Shown here: in pieces, positions 43,101-53,726 of the stretch
How the letters are laid out: every line of letters starts with the position of its first letter
Numbering within the stretch: position 1 is the first letter of the stretch
NCBI GenBank assembly: GCA_949358305.1
Contig: OX442316.1
Location: 4,836,001 to 4,900,000 of the forward strand
Reading direction: 5' to 3'
Source: Strigamia acuminata
Lineage: Eukaryota; Arthropoda; Chilopoda; Geophilomorpha; Linotaeniidae
Length of the DNA stretch: 64,000 nucleotides
Notes under the pieces: generated by a model
Seen by the model: the letters and a program-made list of their open reading frames with translations, nothing else
The model's database searches: none
What the model was told of the DNA's origin: nothing
Program-made: the position numbers and the translations under genes

Positions 43101-46100
43101 TGAGTCGAACAAGAGTATAGCTTCACCGTTTGTGTTCACTCTAGACGCAATGCTGGAAAACATGACACTCGAATATCAAATGATAGTTTAAAAACTATTC
43201 ATTGAAATTGAGTTGAACATTTTAGCACAGTTTCTTAGTGAAGGTTTTGTCTGATAACTTCAAATCTTATGCACATAAAACGAATTTTATTTTGCATAAA
43301 TATCCGGGGTCTAATAATGACGCACTAGATGACATGCCCAATCAAAAACAGGCATAAACCATCACTGTTGTGTCTACCGACTCGCCATAATTATAACAAT
43401 ACATTTCACATTCATTGTATCTTGAGTTGCTAGGCTATTAGGGCCACAACCACAAAATGCGCGTTTTTGCATACCCTGTTTTAACCGTTTATATAAACTG
43501 CATAAACGGTATAAACAGAAATATTGAATGCACCTATTGTTGTGTTGTGTCCTGTATCATTTTTCCTTGCGTTGTGTTGCGTTTAGTTGAACACATCATT
43601 GAAGAAAAAAAAATTTCAAATATTTTACCTGAAACAAAACTATATTCTTGTTTTTCTCCTTCATGATTTAGGCAATTCGCCGTCCAATATAAAAATATAT
43701 CATTGCCTTTTCCTTGCAATGAGATAGTTAAACCAGAAGCTTGGGCACCAACTGTGTCCTGCAATGGTTCTTTGAGAATGGGTTTACCAGTAGCACCGCT
43801 TAAAATATTAGTCTGAAAAGTATTGCTGTATATGTACGAGTATGCTTGATGATATTGTCAACAAACTACTTGATAACTTACCTGTGAGAAAAAATAAACT
43901 GGAAATCCTGGCCCAATTTGATGTTTGATCAGAAAATCTAGAACATTATCATTGTCAAAGTATCCAGCTGCTGGTGTGCTGAATATGATAATTGGTTACT
44001 TTAAAGATTAATAATTTTGTTTTTATGAGTAATTACCTGTAGGTCTCAGATGATGGGACAGTATAGTTCCATATTTGTTCAAAATTTAATCCATTAAATG
44101 CATAAACAGTGGAATTAAACAAACTAATGATAATGTCTTCGACACCGTCTCCAGTTATATCCGCTAATACTGGAGGTGCCATTACACCCTTGTGACTGTC
44201 TTTGATAATTAAATTGGCCTGTAAAAGAAACTGAATATTAAATGAGTGATCCTTTTGAATATTATTATTATTATTATTATTGAATATTATTGTCTCAGAA
44301 ACACCAGTGGATAGTTATTACCAATCTATTATCCCAAAGCACAGTACCATGAATTACCTTATTGATGTTGCCATGTAAAAAATCTTCCAGTTTAATATAC
44401 CATAGTCCACCAGGATGGGTTTCTCCTCCTGTACCAAATATTATGAGTTCTGTTCCTGCAACAGTAAATTGTTTAAATACAGTGTTCACTAAGTCTTTAG
44501 ACAATTTTAAAATTTTGTTTAATTCTTAACGGTACGGCGACTATTCATTGCCCGATTTCTCATCGCGCGACCATTCATCGCTGCCAAGTAATCGCGCGGA
44601 CAAGTCATCGCGCGATCAAGTCATCGCGCGGCCAAGTCATTGTGTGAAAAGTAATCGCGTGGCCAACTCATCAGGGCGACAATTGGACGGTTGTCAAGTA
44701 AAATAATTATGTTTCTTGTTTTGGAGATCAATTAAGAAATAAAAATAATTAAAAAGGAAAAGTATACAAAATGGCTACTCCACAAGAAGCAAAATTCACA
44801 AAGTTCTCCATAAGAATCTGAGGACAGTTATGAGTAATTATAAAATAATACCATCTGCATGGATCAATATCTGCGGAGAATAATATGTTTCTTGTTGGTC
44901 CGGTACGCCTGTCCATTGTAATAGTTTTCCATCTTTGCCGCTTAACAGCAGAAGTTTACCGGATAACCGATATTTACTTCCTAGCACATAAATTGGCAAA
45001 TGTAAATATAAAAAATGTATAAACTGAAATTTATTGTATACCTGGTTCTGCTAAAGCATCACCTCCATGTGCTGCTAAGACATCTATGATTCCATCCTCA
45101 TTTAAATCTCGTAGGAATTGTGCAGTGTAAACGTTCATTATATCATTTTTCACTTCTTTAGACTCAAATTTCCACATTAGATTTCCATTTTTTCCATTTA
45201 TCGCTTCAAATGTCTGTTAATCACAATACTCAAAATAATTATCATTTGTATATTTCCACAGAAATGAAAGAGTTGCTTACACCTGCACGCCCGCTTGCCA
45301 AACAATCATGTACGCCATCTGAATCAAGATCTCCGTTGCAATTAAGACCAAACACTTCATGGTCGGTGAAGTGTCGCCAGAGTTCGGTGCCAGTGTTTCC
45401 GTCTAGAGCCAACACACCGCCAAAACATGGTTTGAGTCCATTGAAGTATATGTCGCAGGTAAATAATGGCACGTTGTAGCCGTCTGCTCCTGCAATTACA
45501 ACAACAAAATTTACAGTAGTAGCTACATGATGTTTGTTTGTGAGTGGCGGTTGGTCAAAATGGCCAGGGGAGGATCATGGGACATTTGGACAACACAAGA
45601 AACACACAGTTTTGGATTGTATAATCTTTATTGCAGTTTTCTAGGGGTTCTGCGTTTACCATGTTATCTTCTAATTCGCTGGGTTGCCTTGCAGCCTCGT
45701 CCGACCGCTGACCATGTGGTCAAGGACAGCGAGGTCGGATTGCCTATGCCCGCTGTGCATTGCAGCACAGCCAACGAGTTGCCTCAAGTCATTTCGGACT
45801 TGAGAGCGATCACGCCTCTCATTGCGGCCAAATTCGCCATCGTCTCCTTCATCGTAGAGCTCTCACAACCAGTCAGCCTTGAACTGGAGATTGAACTGTC
45901 TCCAAGATGGTGGTCAAGCCACGAAGAGACCTTGCTTAATCTTCTGTCCTGATTGGCTGCGATCAGGACGCAGCTTCGACGATATGTCATAGGAGCTGCT
46001 GAGGATCCTCTTCTTAATGTCGCCAGTGCCGATTGGCGGCAGCCAGTTGGTGACATGTTGTCGTTTCATCGTTATTTATTTCATTGTTATTTGTGTTGTC

Positions 46101-48961
46101 CCATTGTGTTAAGGACCGGTAACTTCACATCACTCTGTATAATCTTTGCGTGTCAATGGTAAAGTGGCGGACCGGCAGCCTCGTGCTCGCATAGCACCGG
46201 TCTGCTTATTACCACTTTAAGAAGGGCTGGATTAGAGCACCATTAATGTCTTTAAAATCACTTACAAGGGGAGGGCACCAATAAGCTATCACAGATTGTT
46301 GTAATATTAAACAAGAAGGATTGTTATATCATGCTGAATGAGACCCTAAAATAATTTCATTCCATAAACAGCCAACAATGCAAACAATGAGCTGAAAGTT
46401 GGCACTATTTTGTCTGTGTATACATCAAATCTGAGCAATCAGGCCTAGTGTATGAATACTGTAAACAACAGTTGCTAGGTAAAAAATAGTTCCAAGATCC
46501 AAGTTCAATTTTATCATTTGAGATTCAATGATGTCATTTCCTCTTTTGATATCACATGACATATGACATCAGAACTTTGTTCAACAACATGACTGTCTTC
46601 ATGAAGACAATAATAGTTTGTAGTGGTGGTCCAGTGGTTAAAGCAATGGACTAGGTATCTTTCCACACAGGTTCAAATCCTGTTGAGTGTGAAAATTTTT
46701 ACATTTATTTTTGTTAAATTTTAGCAGTTATTTTAATGTTTGTAATTTTATATTTGTTTTCAGAAAATTTTAATTTGATTAATTTTAATTTTTTAACAAA
46801 TATAAAATTACAAACATTAAAATAACTGCTAAAATTTAACAAAAAATGAATGTAAAAATTTTCACACACAACAGGATTTGAACCTGTGTGGAAAGATAGC
46901 TAGTCCATTGCCTTAACCACTGGACCACCACTACAAACTATTATTGTCTTCATGAAGACAGTCATGTTGTTGAACAAAGTTCTGATGTCATATGTCATGT
47001 GATATCAAAAGAGGAAATGACATCATTGAATCTCAAATGATAAAATTGAACTTGGATCTTGGAACTATTTTTTACCTAGCAACTGTTGTTTACAGTATTC
47101 ATACACTAGGCCTGATTGCTCAGATTTGATGTATACACAGACAAAATAGTGCCAACTTTCAGCTCATTGTTTGCATTGTTGGCTGTTTATGGAATGAAAT
47201 TATTTTAGGGTCTCATTCAGCATGATATAACAATCCTTCTTGTTTAATATTACAACAATCTGTGATAGCTTATTGGTGCCCTCCCCTTGTTAGTTATTAT
47301 CATAAAGAAAGTGCGCATCGAGATAGATGTTTGTATCATATTACAGAGTTTCCAGCAGATGAGCCAAGTCATGATTCTTTGATGACTTGAAACTCTGCAC
47401 TTCTGTGGGATATTGATCCGCCCACACAAAGTACGGTAACCCTAGTCTTCATCTTACAAAATTATTTTGTATAAATAACTACAATCAAAGATGGATGCGA
47501 CTTTTGGAATTCACCTAGTTGTCTTTCAATGAAAGAAAACTCTGAATTTTGGCTAAAAATTCAGGCTGTAATGCAATTTTATAGATTACAAATTGTTAGA
47601 CAAGATAGTCTGCTTTCTTCCACCATGGTATTAATTCAGTGGGATTGTCACTGGAAGCCATCTGGCAGAGAACTTGTGACAGTATGGGACATATTTGACA
47701 ATAAATAGTCCATTTACTTAATTAAATCTTGCTTTCTACATGCAAGTACTCTAATAAATCAATGTAAAGTGTGGTCACATAAAGTTGAATAGGTTTTTCA
47801 GTACATTCAATAAACTGTGAAAATCTAATCACGATTTATGGTCCTATAAAAGAGTTTATCTTACCCGTTGCAAATCCTATTAAAATATCCATAACTCCAT
47901 CTTGATTGACGTCATTTAGCCTAATTGCAGACTCTGTTAGTAGTTTGGGGAAATTCTTAATCCACACATCTTCAACTTCCACATTCGAACAGCCTATTAA
48001 TTCTTCTGGATGGTAATTATTGGTCATTTGGATTAAGCGTAAGTTAATGTTAAAAGCCTTTACAAGAAATATTATCAAGCACGTGATACCTGAAACCATC
48101 AAATCAACACAATTAATTAAATTAAATACAATTTTTTCTAAAAAATCCATTAATTATTTACCTATAATACTTAAAATTGCAATCAAACTGTACAGGCATG
48201 GTGCGCAGTATTTTTTGAACGGTCGTGTTCTTCGCACTTGTGTATGAAAGTTTTTGGTAGTTTGCTAGAAATCAACAAATAACACTTAGAACAGCAAACT
48301 AGCATTGTTTTATACGGAATTACGAATGATTTAAATCATTTATTTTAGGTTTAATATTTTAAAATTGATTTTTTAGGGCTTTTGTCATTATTTTGCCGTT
48401 ATTTTTCCGTTATTTCGACGTTATTTTGCCATTATTTTGCCCGTTTCCTTGGGTGTACTAAATAAGAAATCAGATGTGTCTATTGGGAATTTTGGTTCAC
48501 ACAGTGTTTCCTCTTTATTTTGCTTTAATTTGTGCAGTGCCCACATTAGTCTATCAGTCAGAGCAACAAAAACAATTGGTTAGTGGCAGTAATTGGGAGA
48601 CTTGACCTGTGATTAGACAAAAATCACACTCAGCCCTTCAATAATACTATTTTGTTGGATTTATTGTTTCCTTTGATCTCCACTTTAAAACTGTATCACA
48701 TCTCTAATGCCCACTAATGATTAAATTTTAAATTTAATACTTTAATTTTTTAATTTTTAATGAATTAATTATCTAATCATATTTTTTTTAATTGTGTAAT
48801 TTTACCTTACGCCGACGTGCCATGAGTGGCTTAGTAACACAGTTTTCATCATCAAAGCCATTCTTCAAGTCATTTGTAAACACTTCATCATCACTAACGT
48901 AATCCGCGTTGTCCATGAGATTAAAGTCACAATGGTTTAGGTCAGTTTTAAAGGTTGTCAT
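40127..48961 (-). CDS. FAM234-like single-pass membrane protein with FG-GAP/VCBS-type beta-propeller repeats (915 aa, 15 exons)
   Basis: Exons (minus): 48961-48806, 48264-48162, 48089-47865, 45489-45281, 45213-45042, 44980-44852, 44455-44358, 44218-44037, 43978-43882, 43812-43629, 42631-42506, 42394-41897, 41785-41705, 40671-40498, 40440-40127. All are GT-AG and in phase; 2,748 nt in total. The short acidic cytoplasmic N-terminus (SDDEVFTNDLKNGFDDEN) and a basic stretch precede one long hydrophobic segment (LIAILSIIGITCLIIFLV). The ectodomain has FG-GAP-like calcium-type loops: NDVNQDGVMDILIGF, NGDLDSDGVHDCL, RDLNEDGIIDVLAAHGGD, LADITGDGVEDIIIS. The layout, and the end LPFDQQGW...GTSHFLSR, fit FAM234A/B. 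At 915 aa it is longer than vertebrate FAM234B (~620 aa), mostly because exon 12 adds ~166 residues rich in Asn, Asp, Lys and Tyr. The family's molecular role is poorly known. Confidence 0.85.
40713..41059. mobile_element. MITE family A, copy 4 (truncated at the left)
   Basis: It lies in the intron between exons 13 and 14 of the FAM234-like gene. The right end is complete (TTGTGTTTCCACCT, then TAA); about 60 bp of the other end is missing. The CCAAT box and E-box are intact (GGTCATGTGACTTTGACAGC then CAATC). Confidence 0.8.
41060..41704. other. FAM234-like intron 13 remainder with a probable MITE relic
   Basis: The segment 41245-41640 starts TAGGTGCGTTCAATCTG and ends CAGATTGAACGCACCTA, an inverted pair of ~16 bp. 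The interior repeats AAGTGACTTT words. It is probably another ~390-bp MITE, flanked by AC and TT without a clear duplication. Confidence 0.6.
41897..42394 (-). CDS. Low-complexity insertion exon of the FAM234-like gene
   Basis: The 498-bp exon 12 adds ~166 residues dominated by N, D, K, Y and R (NNYYDLDNDYQKEN, YDRRYNNDRL). It keeps phase 1 at both ends, so it can be skipped without a frameshift. It lies between propeller-like exons and has no counterpart in vertebrate FAM234 as I remember it. A disordered loop or stalk extension is likely. Confidence 0.7.
42678..43119. mobile_element. MITE family B, copy 2 (442 bp)
   Basis: Terminal inverted repeats of ~47 bp begin TATACTCTTGTTCGACTCAA and include inner CCCATTGGCCGAGC (CCAAT) motifs at both ends. 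It lies in intron 10 of the FAM234-like gene. It aligns with 23553-23982 along its length, including the shared AATCGATTG and GGATCACTACACCAG words (inverted). Confidence 0.85.
44530..44690. repeat. CpG-dense ~17-bp tandem repeat
   Basis: Degenerate copies of (A)AGTCATCGCGCGACC run through a FAM234-like intron (between exons 6 and 7). About eight to nine units, with CG dinucleotides concentrated in an otherwise AT-rich intron. No ends suggest a transposon. Confidence 0.8.
45540..46056 (-). mobile_element. Probable solo LTR
   Basis: A GC-rich ~0.5-kb block in FAM234-like intron 3. On the minus strand it begins TGTCACCAACTGGC, contains no sustained domain-bearing frame, and near its end has AATAAAGATTATACAATCC followed by a T/G-rich stretch (GTGTGTTTCTTGTGTTGTCC). 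This is the R-U5 layout of a retroviral-type LTR. The right boundary and a target duplication could not be fixed, and no internal retroelement sequence is attached. Confidence 0.45.
46108..46230. mobile_element. hAT-type terminal fragment
   Basis: It shares AGGACCGGTAAC, TATAATCTTTGCGT and GGCGGACCGGCAG with 38530-38620 and 60763-60830, ending TTTAAGAAGGGCTGG. It lies beside the probable solo LTR in the same intron. Confidence 0.55.
46621..46690 (+). repeat. tRNA-like (SINE-type) sequence in the left hairpin arm
   Basis: Box A TGGTCCAGTGG (46627-46637), box B GGTTCAAATCC (46670-46680) and a perfect T-arm stem ACAGG/CCTGT with a 7-base loop. The acceptor stem and anticodon arm do not pair well, so this is a tRNA-derived element, not a functional tRNA gene. 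An RNA polymerase III internal promoter could be present. Confidence 0.7.
46865..46933 (-). repeat. tRNA-like (SINE-type) sequence in the right hairpin arm
   Basis: Mirror copy of the tRNA-like element, on the minus strand. Box A, box B and T-arm are all preserved. Only a few substitutions separate it from the left copy. Confidence 0.7.
47291..47864. other. Rest of FAM234-like intron 3, no gene seen
   Basis: Ordinary AT-rich intronic DNA between the hairpin and exon 3. No exon or repeat recognised. Confidence 0.4.
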
Positions 48962-49717
48962 AATTGAACCTGTGAAATATGAAAGTGGGCCGTTTTACAT
49001 GATTAAATTTCTTTGAAAATTACAAAGTGTTTGATTTAATGAACTTTGAGAATTTTGTGATAAATTATGCGAAAGATTTGAATTATTTTTATTACATAGA
49101 AATCGGGAATTTATTTGTTTCTTTTTCTTTTTCCGGTCCAAATAAAATGCAATTTAAAACATCCATCGGATTTTAATTAAATTGGGCTTCAATATGGAAT
49201 GCACGGCAGAGAAGCCAACCCCTTAAAACATATAAATTCATTTTACAGTTACACTTACCGCAAAATCAGCTGGAAAATACTTGAAAACACTATTTATCAA
49301 ATCTATGCGAGAGGTTTTTACAGCCAAAATTGTTGTTGGTTGTTGTCGCGTATAACACAAATACCCTTCATTCTTGCAGTGAAATGATGAAAATCTTCAA
49401 TGACCCAACCACAGTGAGCGTATCCAAATGGCCTGATAGTAGTAGTAATTCCGATACGTAGTAACTTGCGTATTAACAAAATGATAGAAACTTTGATTGA
49501 TATTATTTTTAAATTATGAAAATATTAAATTAAAAGTTTACATTTTTAAAATATTATTTTCTATTTTGCCATTAGCAGAAAGGAGTGCATCTAGGGTTCA
49601 CTGTGAGTCATCTAGAGGGCTTGTATGGTGCAGTGTGGTGTCACCTGGTGTTTAAATAAGACATGTTTTACTCAGTTTCAATGGGGAAGGCATAAACTGT
49701 TTGTTGGAATCAATATC
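48962..49717. other. 5' region of the FAM234-like gene
   Basis: The first coding exon is preceded by an acceptor (TTTCACAG at about 48971), so at least one untranslated exon lies further right. No exact start or promoter motif could be fixed. The 62-aa + strand ORF at 49199-49387 is unsupported. Confidence 0.4.
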
Positions 49718-49996
49718 CAGGGCCGGTTGTAGCATGAATGGAATCCTGAGTAAACTTATCAGGGCAGAACTAAGGAGGCGCACTGAAGCAGTAATTGCTC
49801 TGGGCCCTCCAGAAGTACATATAAAATGTATAAATGCATTTTTTTGTCCTAAAATGCATTTATTTTGTCTGAAAATGCATTTATTTTGTCTGAAAACACA
49901 TTTTTACTCATGAAAAAGCATTATTTTACCAAAAAATACATTGTTTTGCCTAAAAATGCAATTTTTTCAGCTCAAAATGAATTTATTTCTGAATAA
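49718..49996. repeat. hAT-like terminus followed by ~21-bp tandem repeats
   Basis: CAGGGCCGGTTGTAGCATG (49718) has the same hAT-type start as 24498. From about 49832 follows a degenerate array of AAAATGCATTTATTTTGTCTG units, roughly seven copies, decaying rightward. Confidence 0.65.
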
Positions 49997-50642
49997 AAAT
50001 ACTTTATTCCATTTGCAAATGCGCCAATCTAATCTGTCAAAGGTCTCCTACGTGGATATTGTATTGCTACGCGTAAACAATTGTAAAGTGTAGTGGAATA
50101 ACTGGAGAAAATTGCTGTGGGAACTGAGTTGAGCATTTTAGCACCAGTTTGACCGATAACTTCAAAATCTGTATAAATATGCTCAATACCAAGCACAGTT
50201 CCACGATAACTACCGGAAGTTAAATTTTGCCAGATGACTCTTGCTCACACCAAAAACCAGTATACTGCAAATATCAATACAAATTTATTAAGAATTGCAA
50301 AGAATGACCAGCAAACTATAGATATTACACAAATTACAAATAAATTAAAAGTTTTGACAATACTACACAAGGGGGTGGTCAGTTTTACAAATATAACTAA
50401 TGGAAATAATGTTGAACCTTTAAGTCACTTAAATGACTTTAGTGTTTAAAAGGTTCAATTTTAGCTGCATTAAAAATATTATTTTGCTGTTCGCATTTTC
50501 GCACCCATCAATCATGAAAATAAAATAAGTAAATGATACAAAATTACAAATAGTCAAAACGTTCAAAGTTAGTAATTTCAGAAACAATTAGGTGAATTTC
50601 GTAACTAATTAATTAATTAATTAAACTAATTTATATACTACT
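49997..50642. other. Intergenic stretch, no gene seen
   Basis: AT-rich, with a 71-aa + strand ORF at 50234-50449 of biased composition (Asn/Thr/Ile) that I do not support as a gene. Confidence 0.4.
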
Positions 50643-51167
50643 ATCCCCAGTAGCACGGATGATCGATTTAACATCGCGTCTATGCAAATACGTGATTACA
50701 TTACCGCATTGCCTCATACAATAGCCGGGGCGATTAAAATTTTTTCCAGTGCCTATTTGAAGCCCGGTGTTTATTCGGGCCCGGTGCATAACCGAAAAAT
50801 CACCGAATTTTTGCTTAAAATGGTGATTTTTCCAAAAAATCACCGATTTTTTAGCTTAATCGGGGCCGCCGCCAATTCCTTAAATCGCCGCTGATCACTC
50901 AGCGTTTAAACGGGCCCGACACCTTTACAAATCCCAGCTATAATACGAGGCAGTACGGTAAACATCAGCCCGACCTCGGCGCAAAGGGTACCCGGGAAGA
51001 GCAAGTCGACAGCCGGGCGGATGTGATCGAATTTTGCAATCTTCTCAGCATCCGCGTCGGCCAAAGACGAGCCCCACTCGTAGCGTACGGTAACGTCAAC
51101 GATGAATGACTGGGTCCCCCAATCTAGGTAGATGCGATGTTAAATCGTTCATTGTGTTACTTGGGAT
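50643..51167. mobile_element. GC-rich MITE-like element (about 525 bp)
   Basis: Imperfect ~40-bp inverted ends (ATCCCCAGTAGCACGG at left; ATCCCAAGTAACACAA mirrored at right) share an inner CGATTTAACATCGC. The interior holds GTGCATAACCGAAAAATCAC and GCGTTTAAACGGGC words shared with the MITE at 58867-59137, suggesting nesting of one family in another. It abuts the DUF1397 gene's 3' end within 60 bp. Confidence 0.65.
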
Positions 51168-51222
51168 GTTTCATCCTTGTAATTTTCTATTCATAACAAA
51201 ACTTATAAAATTTATAATCAAC

Positions 51223-53726
51223 TTAATTCACTAAAAAATTAAAAACTACAAATAGAAGAAAACCATAGGACGAACTCAACGCAGTTGCTAACTGTGTTCG
51301 AGAAGCCGTTGCTTTGCCACAAGGCGTGTCCTTAAAAATCCACGAATTCATTGATTCCAACAACAACGATGGTGTGTCTTCGGAACATCCTTTCAAAGTC
51401 TCGAAAAAGCACACATAGATTTCGTTGATAGTTTGACAAGTGCTCGGGGTATACGAAACACTGGCGATGACACTCATATCATCCGGCATAGTTGCATTGG
51501 TGAAGTCGTCTTTGCTTGTATCGTTGATACACGCATGAAGCTCCGTCTGCTTGGTTTCGTAACACTCCAGCCCTTTATCTTGTAGAAATACTGAAATAAT
51601 TGTGAAATAAATTTAATTATTAGAATAGCAGTCTTGGAGTAGGGAAACTGGAATAGGAGCGGAAACTTACTGCTCTGATGGGAGGTCAAGTGTATCTCCA
51701 CAGAACAGATTCATCAGAACATGATCTGGAACACCATCTTGAATCATTCTACCACCAAGGCAGCAAATGGATGCAATTTGGTTGTAAGATCAAATTTCAA
51801 CCGTTTACTCCCTCGAGTTTTCTTGATATTCTGAAGGTTATTATTAAAATTTGGGTAAACTTATAGAAATTTAGGCCAGTTTCCTACATTTTGGACATAT
51901 AAAAATGATTTTTTAAGCTTGTTTTGGTTCAATTCTCATTTATAACGACTTGCAGGTAAATACGCGGTTTACCAGCAGTCTGGTCAAAATCAAGTTATAC
52001 TGGCATGCCGCTAGTTAGATAATATCATGAGTCGGCTTATAAAATCAGTAAAAAATTAATTAAAAAAAACTAATTAACAGTTAATTCAGAAGTAAATAGG
52101 CTGAATCTGAACCGGGTCATATGACTTAAATAATGGCAAATATATCATACACTGCCAGGAAATATGGACATTTTTCTAGATATTTTTTGTTGGGGGTTTC
52201 CAGACTTTTGGTATCCATTAACATTCTCATATTGTTTCATTTGAACCGTAGAGTTAATGGCATATGCAGTCCATAAAGTCACTTCAGGCTTTAGTTAAAA
52301 ATGTCTAGATTTCTTGGTTTCACTTTTAAATTGCAAATTCTTACTTAAAATTTTCTCTCCATCCCTTTCACACACAAAATCTAAAATTGCTTTGAGGATT
52401 TTCACTGTTGTTTCCATATCTGTTTGTTCCTTCTTATTAAAACAATGGGCAATTGAAGAAGCATAAGCATCCAAGCAGCCATTAATCTCAGGCATTTCCC
52501 TGCATAGAAAAAAGTTATTCACACCAAGTTCACAATACTCTATCCACAAATGCAACACAGCTTATAATATACTCACTTGCACTTGTCTTCTGCAAACTCT
52601 GCTACTTTATGATTGCTCATTGCTTCCACAAACCCTTCAATGAGCAATGTCGGGTCTACAAATTGCATGTAACAAGATTCAAACTCTTTTGCTTTTTGTT
52701 TAAAAATTGGAATTTGTCCATTGTCATCTCCACATTTCTGTAACCATTCTGCAGGATAAGCTTTGACATCTTTGGATTCTGATGAAGGAACGAGCAATGC
52801 AGCTGAACTATAAACTGCAAATAAAAACAAATGAGTCATTTTAAATTGTTTTTACACTTAAAACTAAACTTTAACTGTATAATTTATATCATTTGCCATG
52901 TTTGTTTATGTGCTGTATAACTCTTATCAAGCGATCATAAAATTACACCATAGAAGCCTATTTTAAGGTATTTAGTTCAAGCTCAGTACACTGTCACATC
53001 TGAGTCACTGGCTCAAGGCAGCTGGACCTGGATTACCTAAAACACCTTCTGACCCAACAATTTGATCTGAATGTCTGGAAAAAAATGTCTGGAAGGATTT
53101 CTAGTCTTAAATGTCAAAAACAAAGAGATAGTTTTTTATCTTTTTCACATTTCTTTCATTTTGTCTTATTTTTTCTTTATTCTTTTTACATTTTTAAATG
53201 TTAAGTCACCCAAAACTACAATAGAATAACCCTGGTGACAAATTATGAAAAAGATTTGACATTTTCTCACACTTCCCCTCTCAAGGTTCAAAGGTGATTT
53301 CCAGACACAAACACATGTGGGTCCCCCAAGACCAGTTTTCATTCAGTTTTCTGTTTTTTAAACCACTTTGAATACAACACAAAGTGCTTGGCAAATAATA
53401 ATTTCAAACAAACCTAGTCTTTAATACAAGTAAATAAAATTTATCCTATTTAATTGGGTGTAATTACAATTATGATAATGGCAGCCATGACATTTACTTG
53501 TGGCTATCACCATTGTGAAGTAGTTAATCTCACAGCATTTAAAATCATTAGTCCATCATGATAGAAGCACAAAGTTAGGTTTTATAGCTGATTATTTGCA
53601 GTTTAGTTTCGATCTTTCTCACTGCAATGTGAGTGGCTGCTTTTGTTGTTAGTTTAGTAAAGTAAATATCTCAAGACGGTTTGTTTACATACCCAGGTTA
53701 GCCCAAATAAGACACAGGATCAGCAT
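51223..53726 (-). CDS. DUF1397 / 27-kDa hemolymph glycoprotein-like secreted protein (264 aa, 4 exons)
   Basis: Exons (minus): 53726-53693, 52814-52577, 52499-52345, 51590-51223. Phases match and the sum is 795 nt. The signal peptide is split: MLILCLIWANL in exon 1 and the rest (VYSSAALLV) in exon 2. The mature region has the cysteine spacing of insect 27-kDa glycoproteins, with recognisable strings ILDFVCERDGEKI, LECYETKQTEL and ETLKGCSEDTP in the expected order. The family is arthropod-specific in my knowledge and of unclear function (hemolymph, fat body). The C-terminus is odd: after the last Cys it adds a polar linker and a hydrophobic tail (YGFLLFVVFNFLVN), which looks like a GPI-anchor signal or a membrane tail. 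Using the ATG at 52839 instead would give another plausible signal peptide, but then the strong acceptor inside it would be unused. Confidence 0.85.

Larger units (their letters stand above)
46264..47290. repeat. ~1-kb near-perfect inverted repeat (hairpin) in FAM234-like intron 3
   Basis: Left arm 46264-46758 and right arm 46795-47290 are reverse complements over about 495 bp with only a handful of mismatches and one-base length differences, separated by a 36-bp AT-rich loop. The host intron is transcribed on the minus strand, so the pre-mRNA could fold into a long double-stranded stem. Each arm carries a tRNA-like sequence and a 16-bp palindrome (TGTCTTCATGAAGACA). The high identity implies a recent inverted duplication or ongoing gene conversion. 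Confidence 0.95.

Noticed and set aside
45784-46056. 90-aa minus ORF as a gag or host protein
   Set aside because: Low-information sequence inside what looks like an LTR; no recognisable domain.
46621-46690. A functional tRNA gene
   Set aside because: Box A, box B and the T-arm are good, but the acceptor stem and anticodon arm do not pair, and the sequence is duplicated inside a repeat.
52815-52839. ATG at 52839 as the start of the DUF1397 gene
   Set aside because: It gives a plausible signal peptide, but the same bases form a strong acceptor (TTTTTATTTGCAG) that joins in phase to an upstream signal-peptide exon at 53693-53726 with a good donor.
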